The notes under the pieces: model-generated
Databases searched by the model: none
Told to the model about the DNA's origin: nothing
Seen by the model: the letters and a program-made list of their open reading frames with translations, nothing else
Part shown: positions 34,273 to 43,844 of the stretch, piece after piece
Position numbering within the stretch: position 1 is the first letter of the stretch
How the letters are laid out: every line of letters begins with the position of its first letter
Assembly (NCBI RefSeq): GCF_002741015.1
Contig: NZ_CP016619.1
Location: 62,001-126,000 of the forward strand
Reading direction: 5' to 3'
Length of the DNA stretch: 64,000 bases
Origin: Microvirga ossetica
GTDB taxonomy: Bacteria > Pseudomonadota > Alphaproteobacteria > Rhizobiales > Beijerinckiaceae
Program-made: the position numbers and the translations under genes

Positions 34273-36884
34273 TGCGCTGCCGCAAGAACTTCATCGATCT
34301 CACGCCGATCGAGCGCGAACGGCTTGCGGACGCTTTGAACGATGCGTTCAGCCGCGGAGTCATTTCCAATCTCGCCAGCGAGCATGACGATCATTTCAAT
34401 CATGGCATCCACTGGGGGCCGGCCTTCCTTCCCTGGCATCGCCATTTCCTGCTTCGGCTTGAATGGGAGCTGCGGCAGTTTGACGACCGGGTGAGCCTGC
34501 CCTACTGGGACTGGACCCGCTCGGACTCACGCGACATCGACGTCGAGCCGTGGAAGTCCTTCTTCGGCGGGCGCAACAATAGCGGAGGCCGGTTCGACCA
34601 CTGGGATTACGCGCGTCGAAGCCACGACAATGGCGTGGTCCTGCCCGGCCTGAATAATGTGCTGCAGGAACTTGCCGCCGGGACGTTTTCAGCGTTTCGG
34701 GCGATCGAGTGCGGCTCACATGGTCCCGGTCATAACTGGGTCGGCGAAAGCATGGCCGGCGGGCGGTCCCCCGATGACCCCTTGTTCTATCTCCATCACG
34801 GCAACATCGACCGGCTCTGGGCCATCTGGCAGCTCAATCATCCGGCGCCGGCATTCGAGCAATATTCCACGGCCACCGGTGGTGGCTGCGACCGCGTCGC
34901 TGAAGCGGCGGTTGATCTGAACTCGCCGATGATGGGCGGAGCGACACCCGCGTCGATGCTCGACCATGTCGCGCTCGGCTATGTCTATCCTCCCGACGAT
35001 CTGCTGCTCGCCGCCGCCCAGGCGCAGGGAAATGCGACCTTCATCTCGGGCGATCCGCTCACCGTGGTGCTCGAAACGCCGCAGGTCACGTTCAACGACG
35101 TGCCGGAGGGCGACACGACCCACCGCGCGGCCTTGTTCCGGATCACGGGCTGCGGGACTCTGATGTTCGATGCGGCGATCACGGCGGGACCATTCGTCCT
35201 CGCGGACCCAAGCCCCTATTCGTTCCCCGGAAGTGATTTCCCGACCGACCAGTTCCGAATCTGGGTGCAATATACCGGCCAGGCTCCCGGAACTCTTGAC
35301 CAGGGGACCATGAGAGTCGTCGCCCACAATGCATTCGGCGACGAGGTTTGGCGCGACGACAATGTTCCAATCGTCGCCAATTCGGTCCGCCGGCCGAGGG
35401 CCTCGGTGACAATGGTGCTCGACGAGTCTGGAAGCATGCTCGCCAACGCCGGCAACAACCGCATGCGCCTAGAGGTGCTCCAGTTCGCGGCTACCACCTT
35501 CATCGACCAGCTCTACGACGACAATGGCGTCGCGATGGTCGCCTTCTCGGATGGGGCCCAGACGGTGCGGGACCTCGAGGTCGCCGGAGCGCTGCCATCG
35601 CTCGTGCGCAACGACCTCCGGCTCAAGATCAGCCAGCACGGTCCGCCTGATGCTTATCCCCACACGTGCATAGGCGCCGGGATTCAGCAGGCGACCAATC
35701 TCATTGGCGCCTCGCCGATCTCGGGTGATTTCGATGTCAATGCGATCATCGTCTTCACCGACGGGATCGAGGACCGCTCGCCGCGGATCGCCGACGTCCA
35801 GCACCTGATCAGCGATCGGATCTACGCAGTCGGAGTCGCCGACGCCGCCAATGTCCAGAACGACATCCTGCGCGCCATCGCCGACAATTCGGGCGGGTTC
35901 ATGCTGGTCACGGGCGCGCTTGCGCAGGACGATGAATTCCTGCTCGAGAAATTCTTCATCCAGATCCTCGCCGGGGTCCTTAATCGCGACATTGTCCGCG
36001 ATCCGGAAGGCTCGGTTGGCTTCGGCGAGATCGCGCGCGTGCCCTTCTTGATCACGCGCTCGGACATTGAGTTCGATGCGGTTGCTCTGACTCGAGCGCC
36101 ACAGTTCCTGGCCATCGCCCTCCAGGCGCCGGACGGGACGCTCATTAGCGTGTCCCAGCTTCCGGCTGGCTCTTACCGGCCCGGCTCGACATCCCGGACT
36201 CTACGCGTGACCCTGCCAATCCTGCTCGATGGCAAGGAGCATTGGGAAGGCGAATGGCACCTGTTGCTCGCGCTGATGGGCCGAGGCGATGCCGCCAAGC
36301 TTACCCACATACCCAGCGCCATCTCGGTGCCCGGCCAGGCTCCGCGCCTTCCGTTCCACGCTCTGTTCCATGCCCGCTCGAACCTCAACATGCGCGCGAC
36401 GATGAGCCAGAGCGGCGTCGCGCCCGGCTCGACGCTCTATCTGCGCGCCACGCTGACCGAATATGGCCGGCCGCTCGCCACCCATCCGGTGGTCAACGCG
36501 ACCTTGACTCTGCCGGACCAATCGACCGCGCTGCTTTCGCTCCACGAGACCAATGTCGGGGTGTTCGAGGCGTCGGTCATGGCTACCCAGAACGGCGCGC
36601 ACCTTTTCCACCTGGTCGCAGAAGGCTTCGCCTCGCGCGGGCAAAGGTTCACGCGTGAGCAGCTGCTGTCGGCGGTCATAGGCCGAGCGCCTCAGCCCGG
36701 CGACAGCCGGCCCGGCGACGGCGGCGATGGACTGAAGGATTTCCTCTGCTGCCTGCTCAGCGAGCATGTGCTGACCGATCGCTTCGCGAGGAGCGCAGAG
36801 CGCCTGGGCATCGACATCGAACATTTGCGGCGCTGCGCCAAGCAGCTGTGCGCCGACGAGCCGCAGCCGCCGATCATCCGTTAG
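34272..36884 (+). CDS. Tyrosinase fused to a von Willebrand factor A domain
   Basis: The 870-residue protein begins with a compact type-3 copper domain (about 1-240). CuA ligands are H47 and H56 (HWGPAFLPWHRHF) plus one of H38/H41/H44. CuB ligands are H150, H154 (HGPGHNW) and H175/H176 (DDPLFYLHHGNIDRLWAIWQ). Residues about 250-370 form a beta-rich linker. A vWA domain follows at about 376-560 with an intact MIDAS motif (D384-x-S386-x-S388) and TDG at 496-498. About 580-820 is beta-sandwich-like, and the tail has paired Cys residues. There is no signal peptide. Type-3 copper domains oxidise phenols. The vWA part suggests metal-dependent adhesion to a partner. It is coupled to the small gene upstream. 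Confidence 0.88.
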   Translation: MRCRKNFIDLTPIERERLADALNDAFSRGVISNLASEHDDHFNHGIHWGPAFLPWHRHFLLRLEWELRQFDDRVSLPYWDWTRSDSRDIDVEPWKSFFGGRNNSGGRFDHWDYARRSHDNGVVLPGLNNVLQELAAGTFSAFRAIECGSHGPGHNWVGESMAGGRSPDDPLFYLHHGNIDRLWAIWQLNHPAPAFEQYSTATGGGCDRVAEAAVDLNSPMMGGATPASMLDHVALGYVYPPDDLLLAAAQAQGNATFISGDPLTVVLETPQVTFNDVPEGDTTHRAALFRITGCGTLMFDAAITAGPFVLADPSPYSFPGSDFPTDQFRIWVQYTGQAPGTLDQGTMRVVAHNAFGDEVWRDDNVPIVANSVRRPRASVTMVLDESGSMLANAGNNRMRLEVLQFAATTFIDQLYDDNGVAMVAFSDGAQTVRDLEVAGALPSLVRNDLRLKISQHGPPDAYPHTCIGAGIQQATNLIGASPISGDFDVNAIIVFTDGIEDRSPRIADVQHLISDRIYAVGVADAANVQNDILRAIADNSGGFMLVTGALAQDDEFLLEKFFIQILAGVLNRDIVRDPEGSVGFGEIARVPFLITRSDIEFDAVALTRAPQFLAIALQAPDGTLISVSQLPAGSYRPGSTSRTLRVTLPILLDGKEHWEGEWHLLLALMGRGDAAKLTHIPSAISVPGQAPRLPFHALFHARSNLNMRATMSQSGVAPGSTLYLRATLTEYGRPLATHPVVNATLTLPDQSTALLSLHETNVGVFEASVMATQNGAHLFHLVAEGFASRGQRFTREQLLSAVIGRAPQPGDSRPGDGGDGLKDFLCCLLSEHVLTDRFARSAERLGIDIEHLRRCAKQLCADEPQPPIIR

Positions 36885-36962
36885 GGCGGAAGGCGGGTTC
36901 GCGGGCTGTTAGGCAGTGGATTACAAATTCGGATTGCGATTGAGTTTAAGGACTCGGTACAA

Positions 36963-37295
36963 GGGGAGCTCGCAAGGTTTGTGCAAAAAACCTCGGCAAG
37001 TTGGACGAATGGCGAACATTGATCAGGCGGCATCCGATTTGACCCTGTTTCGCAATCAATCTCGTTTGATTTGGCCTCTCAACACTGTCCGCACTTTGAA
37101 CCGGAAAAATGTGCGTCGGCTGGCAGTACCGATCAACGGGCGAGAGATGGGTGTTGTGCCTAAGGCCCTGATCTCCCGCTGATTATTAGCCGCTTTCGAG
37201 CGGAGTGCGCCCAAGAAACCGGTAACATCGGAGAGAAATCGTTCCGAGTTTGTCCTGTTTGGCGCGGTTTATTGCACAAACCTTGCGCGCTCCCC
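36963..37295. mobile_element. 333-bp miniature element with 38-bp inverted ends
   Basis: The left end GGGGAGCTCGCAAGGTTTGT... and the reverse complement of the right end GGGGAGCGCGCAAGGTTTGT... match over 38 bp with about five differences. The internal sequence has no gene. The 38-bp length and GGGG start are like Tn3-family ends, so it is probably a Tn3-derived miniature element. A third copy of the same end is orphaned at 44520-44557. No target duplication is visible. Confidence 0.75.
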
Positions 37296-37602
37296 TAGAG
37301 CAGCCAAGGTTGGCTCCGGATCATGCACTGACGATCCCCCGCCCTCCAGGAACATCCGCTGTTCCCTGCCAGGGCTGACACTCGGCTTGCTTTCGAGAAG
37401 TGCCCAGTTCAGACCTTCATTCCGAAGCATCCTCTACGCACAGCCCCAAAAAGGCGCTAAGATTGGCTCAGGTCAGATGTTATCTTGTGCCCCGTATCCC
37501 ATTGCTCTCGGCTTCGACTTTTCAGAGTCATAAAGTCAACTGCATCCCTAGAGGTGACACGACAGATACTCAGCCGAAACCCCTTAAGACTGGAGAATGA
37601 CG

Positions 37603-38457
37603 ATGAAGTCCTTGCGAGTCGTTGGGTTGTCTCTCCTCGGTGCTGCCCTTGCGCTTGGCGGCGCGGCAGCACAGGGCAAGAAGTGGGATACCGTCAAGAT
37701 TGCCACCGAGGGTGCTTATGAGCCCTGGAACTTCACGGGCGCCGGCGGCAAGCTCGAAGGCTTCGAAATCGATCTCGCCAACGATCTTTGCAATCGCATG
37801 AAGGTGAAGTGCGAGATCGTATCCCAAGACTGGGACGGTATCATCCCGGCTCTCCAGGCCAAGAAGTACGACGCGATCATGGCCGGCATGAGCATCACCG
37901 ATGAGCGGAAGAAGACCATCGACTTCTCGAATCCCTATGCGGCTGGTCCCAATGGCTTCCTGGTGGCGAAGAACACGCCCCTCGCCAACATGCCCGGCAC
38001 CGGCAAAGCCTACAATTTGTCGACCCAACAGGCCGAGGCCGAAAAGGCCATTGACGCCCTCAAGCCGCTGCTCAAGGGCAAGACCATCGGTGTGCAGACC
38101 TCGACCATCCATTCCAACTTCGCTGACAAGTACCTGAAGGACGTTGCGGAGATCCGCGAGTACAAGACCACGGAGCAGCACGATCTCGACCTCGCTGCCG
38201 GCCGTATTGATGCCGTGCTGGCGGACGCAACTGCCCTCAGTGGCACGCTGCGCAAGCCTGAGTTCAAGGACTACGCGTTGGTCGGACCATCCATCACGGG
38301 AGGCCTGCTTGGCCCCGGCGTTGGCGTTGGATTGCGTCAGGGCGAGACCGACCTGAAGCAGATGTTCAATGATGCGGTCGCTGCCGCCAAGGCAGACGGG
38401 ACTGTCAAGCGTCTCTCTGAAAAATGGTTCAAGATCGATGTGACGCCCATCACCTGA
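37603..38457 (+). CDS. Periplasmic amino-acid-type ABC substrate-binding protein
   Basis: The 284-residue protein starts at ATG 37603 (ACTGGAGA box upstream; another ATG lies six bases before). A signal peptide runs to ALGGAAAQG. The mature part is a type 2 periplasmic binding protein of the ArgT/HisJ/octopine group: IATEGAYEPWNFTGAGGKLE, FEIDLANDLCNRM, AIMAGMSITDERKKTIDFS and ALKPLLKGKTIGVQTSTIH. It probably binds a cationic or opine-like amino acid. There are no permease or ATPase genes next to it, so it either serves a system elsewhere or is a stray copy. Confidence 0.9.
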   Translation: MKSLRVVGLSLLGAALALGGAAAQGKKWDTVKIATEGAYEPWNFTGAGGKLEGFEIDLANDLCNRMKVKCEIVSQDWDGIIPALQAKKYDAIMAGMSITDERKKTIDFSNPYAAGPNGFLVAKNTPLANMPGTGKAYNLSTQQAEAEKAIDALKPLLKGKTIGVQTSTIHSNFADKYLKDVAEIREYKTTEQHDLDLAAGRIDAVLADATALSGTLRKPEFKDYALVGPSITGGLLGPGVGVGLRQGETDLKQMFNDAVAAAKADGTVKRLSEKWFKIDVTPIT

Positions 38458-38616
38458 GCGGGTTCTGCCCAGGCGGTTTGGGTGCGGCGCTGGATCTTGG
38501 AGGCGTCCCCTCCGGTATGGGGCTGATCCCATCAAGTCGGCCGCTGACATCCTTGGCAGTTTCGCTGCGGTCCATACCGGCGATCGCTATGGGGCTTGGC
38601 TCGGCAGGAGGTCACA

Positions 38617-39411
38617 ATGGCCAGATCGGGTGCTGGAGGGTACCTTTCCCTGGTTGCGGCAGCTCTGCTTTTAGGTTTGCATGGTTTTGCCCATGCACAG
38701 CCCGAGGTCGATCTGGCGCTGGTGCTGGCGGTGGATGCCTCCTCCTCCATGGATGCCGACGAGGCAGACCTTCAGAGACAGGGCTATGCTGAGGCATTCC
38801 GATCGGCCATAGTCCAGAACGCGATCCGCAGTGGAACGAACGGGCGGATCGCCGTCATCTACATGGACTGGTCTGACGCGTTCGACCAACGGATTGTCGT
38901 CCCGTGGACCCTCATTGCCGAAGCGGAGCAGGCCGCTGCCTTTGCCAAGAGGTTGGAAGAGGTACCGACTCGTCGCGCACCCGGCGCGACATCTGTTTCA
39001 GGAGCCCTCGACTTTGGCCGGCACCTCCTGATGACGGCTCCTTTCAAGCCCGCCCGAAAGGTGATCGACATTTCAGGAGACGGGACGAACAACCACGGTC
39101 GACCGGTTGCGCAGGCCCGTGGTGCGACTGTTCTTCAGGGCATCACCATCAATGGACTGCCGCTCGTCTTCAAGCGTCCGGATGGACCGATGGGTCTCTG
39201 GAATGTTGAGCGCTATTACCGCGATTGCGTGATCGGAGGCACGGGCGCCTTCATCATTCCAGTATACGACGCCTCCCACTTCGCCGAGGCGATCCGGTTC
39301 AAGCTTGTTCGTGAGATCGCCATTCCATCTCCGGACTCATTGTTCAAGTTGGCCAAGGGTGAACCTCTCATGGACTGTCGGGAGGGCGCTTCGAACCGGT
39401 CGATGAGATAA
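38617..39411 (+). CDS. DUF1194 family vWA-like protein
   Basis: The 264-residue protein starts at ATG 38617 with an AGGAGGT box, followed by a signal peptide ending near HGFAHAQP. The DUF1194 domain carries a vWA-like MIDAS (LVLAVDASSSMDADEADLQR), then GTNGRIAVIYMDWSDAFDQR and IDISGDGTNNHGRPV. DUF1194 proteins are periplasmic; their role is unknown. It is the second vWA-type protein within 5 kb, after the tyrosinase fusion. Confidence 0.88.
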   Translation: MARSGAGGYLSLVAAALLLGLHGFAHAQPEVDLALVLAVDASSSMDADEADLQRQGYAEAFRSAIVQNAIRSGTNGRIAVIYMDWSDAFDQRIVVPWTLIAEAEQAAAFAKRLEEVPTRRAPGATSVSGALDFGRHLLMTAPFKPARKVIDISGDGTNNHGRPVAQARGATVLQGITINGLPLVFKRPDGPMGLWNVERYYRDCVIGGTGAFIIPVYDASHFAEAIRFKLVREIAIPSPDSLFKLAKGEPLMDCREGASNRSMR

Positions 39412-40779
39412 GGGTTCCACTCGCCTGTCATAATCGAGGCAGGCTGTATGCGTCACGCCAACAACCGTTTTTGAAGGTCTGCACCGGGTCTTGGTCGTGT
39501 CAAAACGCGTTGGCAGAAGTCGGATTGCGACGTTCCACGCTCCAAAGCCCTTCAACATCATCGGCGAGTGCGAACGGGCTGATTTATGACGGAACAAGGC
39601 TCTCAACGCCTGTAGGCGGTGTGTCCGACGCTGATAGGCTGGAGAACGCGGGCAAAGCTTCGCCCCCTACGCCCTGAGGGCGGCCATGAGAGGCTGGATG
39701 CCGAGGATGTTCAGCACCCGGGTGAGATTGTAGGCGAGCACGTGCAGCGCCATCTCGCCAGCTACCTTCGGTAAGGTCTTCATCAGGAAGTGTGTGGCGC
39801 CCATGCGCAGCTTGATCGTGCCAAAGGGATGCTCGACCACCTCCCGCCGCTGGCGCATCGCCCCGGGGTTCAGATCCAGCCGGCGCTGCACCGCCTCCAG
39901 CACCTCCTCATGCTCCCAGCGTACAATCCGGCGCTGCGGGCCTGTGGTGCAATGGCTCTTGATCGGGCAACTCTGACAGGCGGTGGTCCAGTAGCGCCGT
40001 AGCGTCAGCCCACGCTCGACATTGCTGTAGTAGTACCGCAGTTTCTCACCGGCCGGGCAGCGATAAGCGTCCTCCTCCGGCAGGTAGACGAAGTCCGGCT
40101 TGCCGAAGCGGCCCTTGAACTTGGCACTCGACGTCATCGGCTTGGGCAGGGTGACCGTAATCCCCGCCTGATCGCAGGCCAGGATCTCTTCGCTGTCCCA
40201 GTAACCACGGTCAGCCACCGCTTCGAGCGTCTCCACCTCCAGAACAGCCTTGGCTTCCTTGCCCATGGTGGAAAGCTGGGCGAGGTCGCAGCCATCGTTG
40301 GTCACCTCATGCGCCACGATCAAATGATGCTCGGTCTCGACCGCCACCTGCACGTTGTAGCCCACCACCCCGGAGCCGCGCCCGCTCGTGGCCATCGAGC
40401 GCGCATCCGGGTCCGTCAGCGAGATCTGCTGGTCGGGCGAGGCCAGCATCTGGGCCTCCACCTCGGCCAGACGCTGCATCTCCTGTTCGAGCCGGGCGAT
40501 CTTCTCTTTCAGCCGGGTGGTCCTGGCCACCAGCGCTTCTGTCGGTTCATGCCGATCGGCGGTATCGAGCTGTTGGAGATAGCGTGCGGATACCGACGCA
40601 ATCCGTCCATGTGTACCGACTTGAAGTCGTCCATGGTTCCGATTTGATGCCGTCCACCCTTCCGAACTGAAGCCGTCCATCCTTCCGATTTGATCCCGTC
40701 CAGGGCTCAGGCGGAAGAACCGTGCTGCACCGGGTCATCCAATTGGGGCATTTCGACCTCTCCACCAGAGAGGGACGCG

Positions 40780-42318
40780 ATGCCGGCAAACAGAGAGATG
40801 ACCATGCGACAGATGCGGCAAGTGCTACGGCTCCACGCGAGTGGAACCAGCGACCGCGCAATCGGCCGGATTGTCGGCGCGGCGCGCTCGACCGTGCGGG
40901 ACGCCATCCAGCGGGCCAAGGCGGCCGGGCTGATCTGGCCCCTGCCGGAGGACCTGAGCGATACCGCCCTCGAGGAGAAGCTGTTCGCCCGGGCGGGCGC
41001 CCGGATCGGAACGCGCCGCCGGCCGGAGCCGGATTGGGCCCACCTGGTCCAGGAGCTCAAGCGGCCTGGCGTCAGCATCGCCATCCTGCACGAGGAATAT
41101 CTCGCGGATCATCCGGACGGATACGGCTATTCGCGCTTCTGCGATCTGTTTCGCTCCTTCGAGCGCCGCCTGACGCCGACCATGCGCCAGCATCACGTCG
41201 CCGGCGACAAGGTCTTCGTCGATTATTCCGGCAAGAAGCTGCCGATCGTCGATCCGCTCACCGGCGAGATCCGCCACGCCGAGATCTTCGTGGCCGTACT
41301 CGGCGCCTCCAACCTGACCTATGCCGAAGCGACCTGGACCCAGACCCTGCCGGATTGGATCGAAGCCCATGTGCGCATGTTCCGCTTCCATGGCGGCGTG
41401 ACCAAGCTCGTTGTCCCGGACAACCTGAAGAGCGGCGTCCACAAGGCCTCGTTCTACGATCCCGAGATCAACCGCAGCTACGGCAAGATGGCGGCCCACT
41501 ACGAGGTCGGCATTCTTCCGGCCCGACCGCGTCGCCCGAAGGATAAGGCAAAAGTCGAGTCCGGCGTGCGCTTCGCCCAATTCTACATTCTCGGCCGCCT
41601 GCGCCACCGCACCTTCTTCTCGCTCCAGGAGGCCAATGCGGCCATCGCCGAGGCCGTCACGCGCATGAACAGTGTGCCCATGCGCCGGCTCGGCGTCAGC
41701 CGGCGCCAGGTGTTCGAGACCATCGAGAAGCCGGCCCTCGCACCATTGCCGGCGCAGGACTACGTCTTCGCGCACTGGCAGTTCGCCCGGGTTGGGCTCG
41801 ACTATCACATCGAGGTCGAGGGCTTCTTCTACTCGGTGCCGTTTGGCCTCATCGGCCAGCAGGTCGAGGTGCGCGTCACCCAACGCACGATCGAGGCCTT
41901 CCACAAGGGCGGGCGCGTGGCTGCCCACGCGCGGCGTTTCGCGGGACGGGCGCACGGCACGCAGGCCGAGCACATGCCGAGCTCTCATCGCCGCTATGCC
42001 GCCTGGTCGCCCGAGCGCTTCCGCTCCTGGGCGGCGGTGATCGGCCCCCACACCGAGGGACTGATTGCCGCCATCCTGTCGGCGCGCCGCCATCCCGAGC
42101 AGGGCTTTCGCACCTGCATCGGGGTTTTGCAGCACATGCGCGGCATCCCGAAGGAGCGTGTCGAGGCGGTCGCGGCCAAAGCCCTGGCGATCCGGGCGCT
42201 GACCTACAAGAGCATCGTGTCGCTACTCGACACCTACCACGAGCGTGCTCCCGCCCCGGCGGCCGACACGCCCGTGATCACCCACCCCAACGTCCGCGGA
42301 CCGGGGTATTTCCACTGA
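40780..42318 (+). CDS. istA: IS21 transposase IstA
   Basis: The 512-residue transposase starts at ATG 40780 (MPANREMTMRQMRQVLRLHA). It has the N-terminal helix-turn-helix (SDRAIGRIVGAARSTVRDAI), a DDE core with KVFVDYSGKKLPI for the first Asp, LVVPDNLKSGVHKA for the second and KAKVESGVRFAQ for the Glu, and the C-terminal beta region (YHIEVEGFFYSVPF). The length is normal. Earlier in-frame codons from 40690 read through the IS end and are not used. Confidence 0.93.
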   Translation: MPANREMTMRQMRQVLRLHASGTSDRAIGRIVGAARSTVRDAIQRAKAAGLIWPLPEDLSDTALEEKLFARAGARIGTRRRPEPDWAHLVQELKRPGVSIAILHEEYLADHPDGYGYSRFCDLFRSFERRLTPTMRQHHVAGDKVFVDYSGKKLPIVDPLTGEIRHAEIFVAVLGASNLTYAEATWTQTLPDWIEAHVRMFRFHGGVTKLVVPDNLKSGVHKASFYDPEINRSYGKMAAHYEVGILPARPRRPKDKAKVESGVRFAQFYILGRLRHRTFFSLQEANAAIAEAVTRMNSVPMRRLGVSRRQVFETIEKPALAPLPAQDYVFAHWQFARVGLDYHIEVEGFFYSVPFGLIGQQVEVRVTQRTIEAFHKGGRVAAHARRFAGRAHGTQAEHMPSSHRRYAAWSPERFRSWAAVIGPHTEGLIAAILSARRHPEQGFRTCIGVLQHMRGIPKERVEAVAAKALAIRALTYKSIVSLLDTYHERAPAPAADTPVITHPNVRGPGYFH

Positions 42319-42331
42319 ACGGAGACCGACC

Positions 42332-43078
42332 ATGTTGACCCATCCCACCCTCGACCAGCTCCACGCGCTGGGCCTGCACGGCATGGCCAAGGGCTTCAAG
42401 GCGCTCGGCGCCAATCCCGAGGCTGACGCGCTCGGCCATGCCGAATGGCTCGGCCTGATCCTCGATCATGAAGTGACGACGCGCCAGCAGAAGCGCTTCG
42501 AGACCCGGGCCAAGACAGCCAAACTGCGCCATCCTGCCAGCGTCGAGGATGTCGACTTCCGGGCCGCGCGCGGCCTCGACCGGGCACTGTTTCTCAAGCT
42601 GGCGTCCTGCGACTGGATCCGCGAGCGGCGCAATCTGTTGATCACCGGCCCGTGCGGCGTCGGAAAGAGCTGGCTCGCCTGCGCCCTTGGACACCGCGCC
42701 TGCCGGGAGGATCTGTCGGTGCTCTACCATCGTGTGCCGCGGCTGTTTGCAGCGCTCGATCTCGCCCGCAGCGATGGCCGCTACTCTCGCCTGTTACGCA
42801 CACTCGCCCGGGCCAAGCTGCTGGTGCTCGACGACTGGGGTCCTGAGGCGCTCACCGGCGAGCAGCAGCGCGATCTGCTGGAGATCGTCGAGGACCGCTA
42901 TGATGCCGGTTCGTTGCTGATCACCAGCCAAGTGCCGGTCGAGAACTGGTACGCGATGATCGGCAGCCTTCCAACTCTGGCTGACGCCATTCTCGATCGG
43001 GTCGTGCACAACGCCTACCGGATCACTCTCACCGGCGAGAGCCTGCGCAAGACCCGCCACGCGCAAGCCGACGCTTGA
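42332..43078 (+). CDS. istB: IS21 helper ATPase IstB
   Basis: The 248-residue AAA+ protein has Walker A in TGPCGVGKSWLACALGHRAC, Walker B in LLVLDDWGPEALTG, and the LLITSQVPVENWYAMIG sensor segment. IstB forms oligomers on DNA and selects targets for IstA. It lies 13 bases after istA. Confidence 0.93.
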   Translation: MLTHPTLDQLHALGLHGMAKGFKALGANPEADALGHAEWLGLILDHEVTTRQQKRFETRAKTAKLRHPASVEDVDFRAARGLDRALFLKLASCDWIRERRNLLITGPCGVGKSWLACALGHRACREDLSVLYHRVPRLFAALDLARSDGRYSRLLRTLARAKLLVLDDWGPEALTGEQQRDLLEIVEDRYDAGSLLITSQVPVENWYAMIGSLPTLADAILDRVVHNAYRITLTGESLRKTRHAQADA

Positions 43079-43844
43079 CCAGCGCCACCGCCTCAACCAC
43101 CATCCATCAACGACCCGAAGAGCGGCGCTCAGGTGGACGACTTCACCTCGGAACCACGGACGGCTTGAAATCGGAATGCCTGGACGGCTTCAGATTGGAC
43201 GAAGTGGACGGCTTCGTCGGTATCCTCAGATAGCGCGCCACGCTCTCCTCGATCTGCGCCCGGCGGCGCTCCACCTTGGCTCGCGTGAAGTTGCGATCGC
43301 GGTTGTTGACCGCCTTGAACTTGGAGCCGTCGATGGCCACGCTGGCCGTGTTCAGCAGCCCCAGCTTGCGGCACAGGGTGACGAACTGGGCGCAGACCTG
43401 CCGAATGGCCCGGCCGCTGTCCTTGCGGAAGTTGGCAATGGTCTTGTGATCGGGCATCAGACGGCCGGTCAGCCACATCACCTCGACATTGCGGGCCGCC
43501 TCTCGCTCCAATCGCCGGCTCGATTGCACCCGGTTGAGATAGCCGTAGATGTAGAGCTTAAGCAGGATGGCCGGATGGTAGGACGGGCGCCCGGTTGCTT
43601 CGGGTACGACGCCGTCAAAGCCAAGCGCCCTCAGATCGAGCGCATCGACAAACGCGTCGATGACGCGCACCGGGTTGTTGTCATCAACCCAGTCGTCCAG
43701 GCTTTCGGGAAACAGGGTGGTCTGGCTGCGATCCACGCCTTCAACAAAGCGTCTCATCGGATCCCCCAAACATGGCTGGGCGATCATATCATCAGCCGCG
43801 TTTTGACACACCCAGGGTCAACCTCTGAAACTCCCCTGCCCTTC

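Larger units (their letters stand above)
40585..43228 (+). mobile_element. IS21-family element, complete
   Basis: The 2644-bp element has ends TGCGGATACCGACGCAATCC and, in reverse complement, TGAGGATACCGACGAAGCC, with the TG...CA termini of IS21. A 7-bp duplication GATAGCG flanks it (40578-40584 and 43229-43235). Subterminal GCCGTCCA/CGTCCA repeats at both ends are probably IstA-binding sites. It carries istA and istB, both intact. Confidence 0.92.
39667..43757 (-). pseudogene. IS1182 transposase split by IS21
   Basis: The N-terminal part (43757 down to 43236) has MRRFVEGVDRSQTTLFPESL, GRPSYHPAILLKLYIYGYLN and LTGRLMPDHKTIANFRKDSG. The C-terminal part (40584 down to 39667) has RYLQQLDTADRHEP, EAVADRGYWDSEEI, a cysteine cluster (CQSCPIKSHCT) and VVEHPFGTIKLRMG. 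Joining them with one GATAGCG target copy gives 1440 bases, 479 codons plus stop, and restores VARYLQQL across the junction. The gene was therefore intact before the IS21 insertion. Confidence 0.9.
39491..43814 (-). mobile_element. IS1182-family element interrupted by IS21
   Basis: The ends share GTGTCAAAACGCG: TTGGTCGTGTCAAAACGCG at 39491 and the reverse complement TGGGTGTGTCAAAACGCG at 43814. GGGTC flanks both sides (39486-39490 and 43815-43819), suggesting a target duplication. Without the IS21 insert the element would be about 1.67 kb, normal for IS1182. Its transposase is split by IS21. Confidence 0.82.

Noticed and set aside
36201..36824. Minus-strand frame opposite the 3' part of the tyrosinase-vWA gene
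   Set aside because: Shadow frame without a ribosome-binding site; the plus-strand reading is continuous for 870 codons.
40825..42135. Minus-strand frame of about 435 codons opposite istA
   Set aside because: Antisense of a complete IstA transposase; Asp/His/Gly-rich with no recognised motif.
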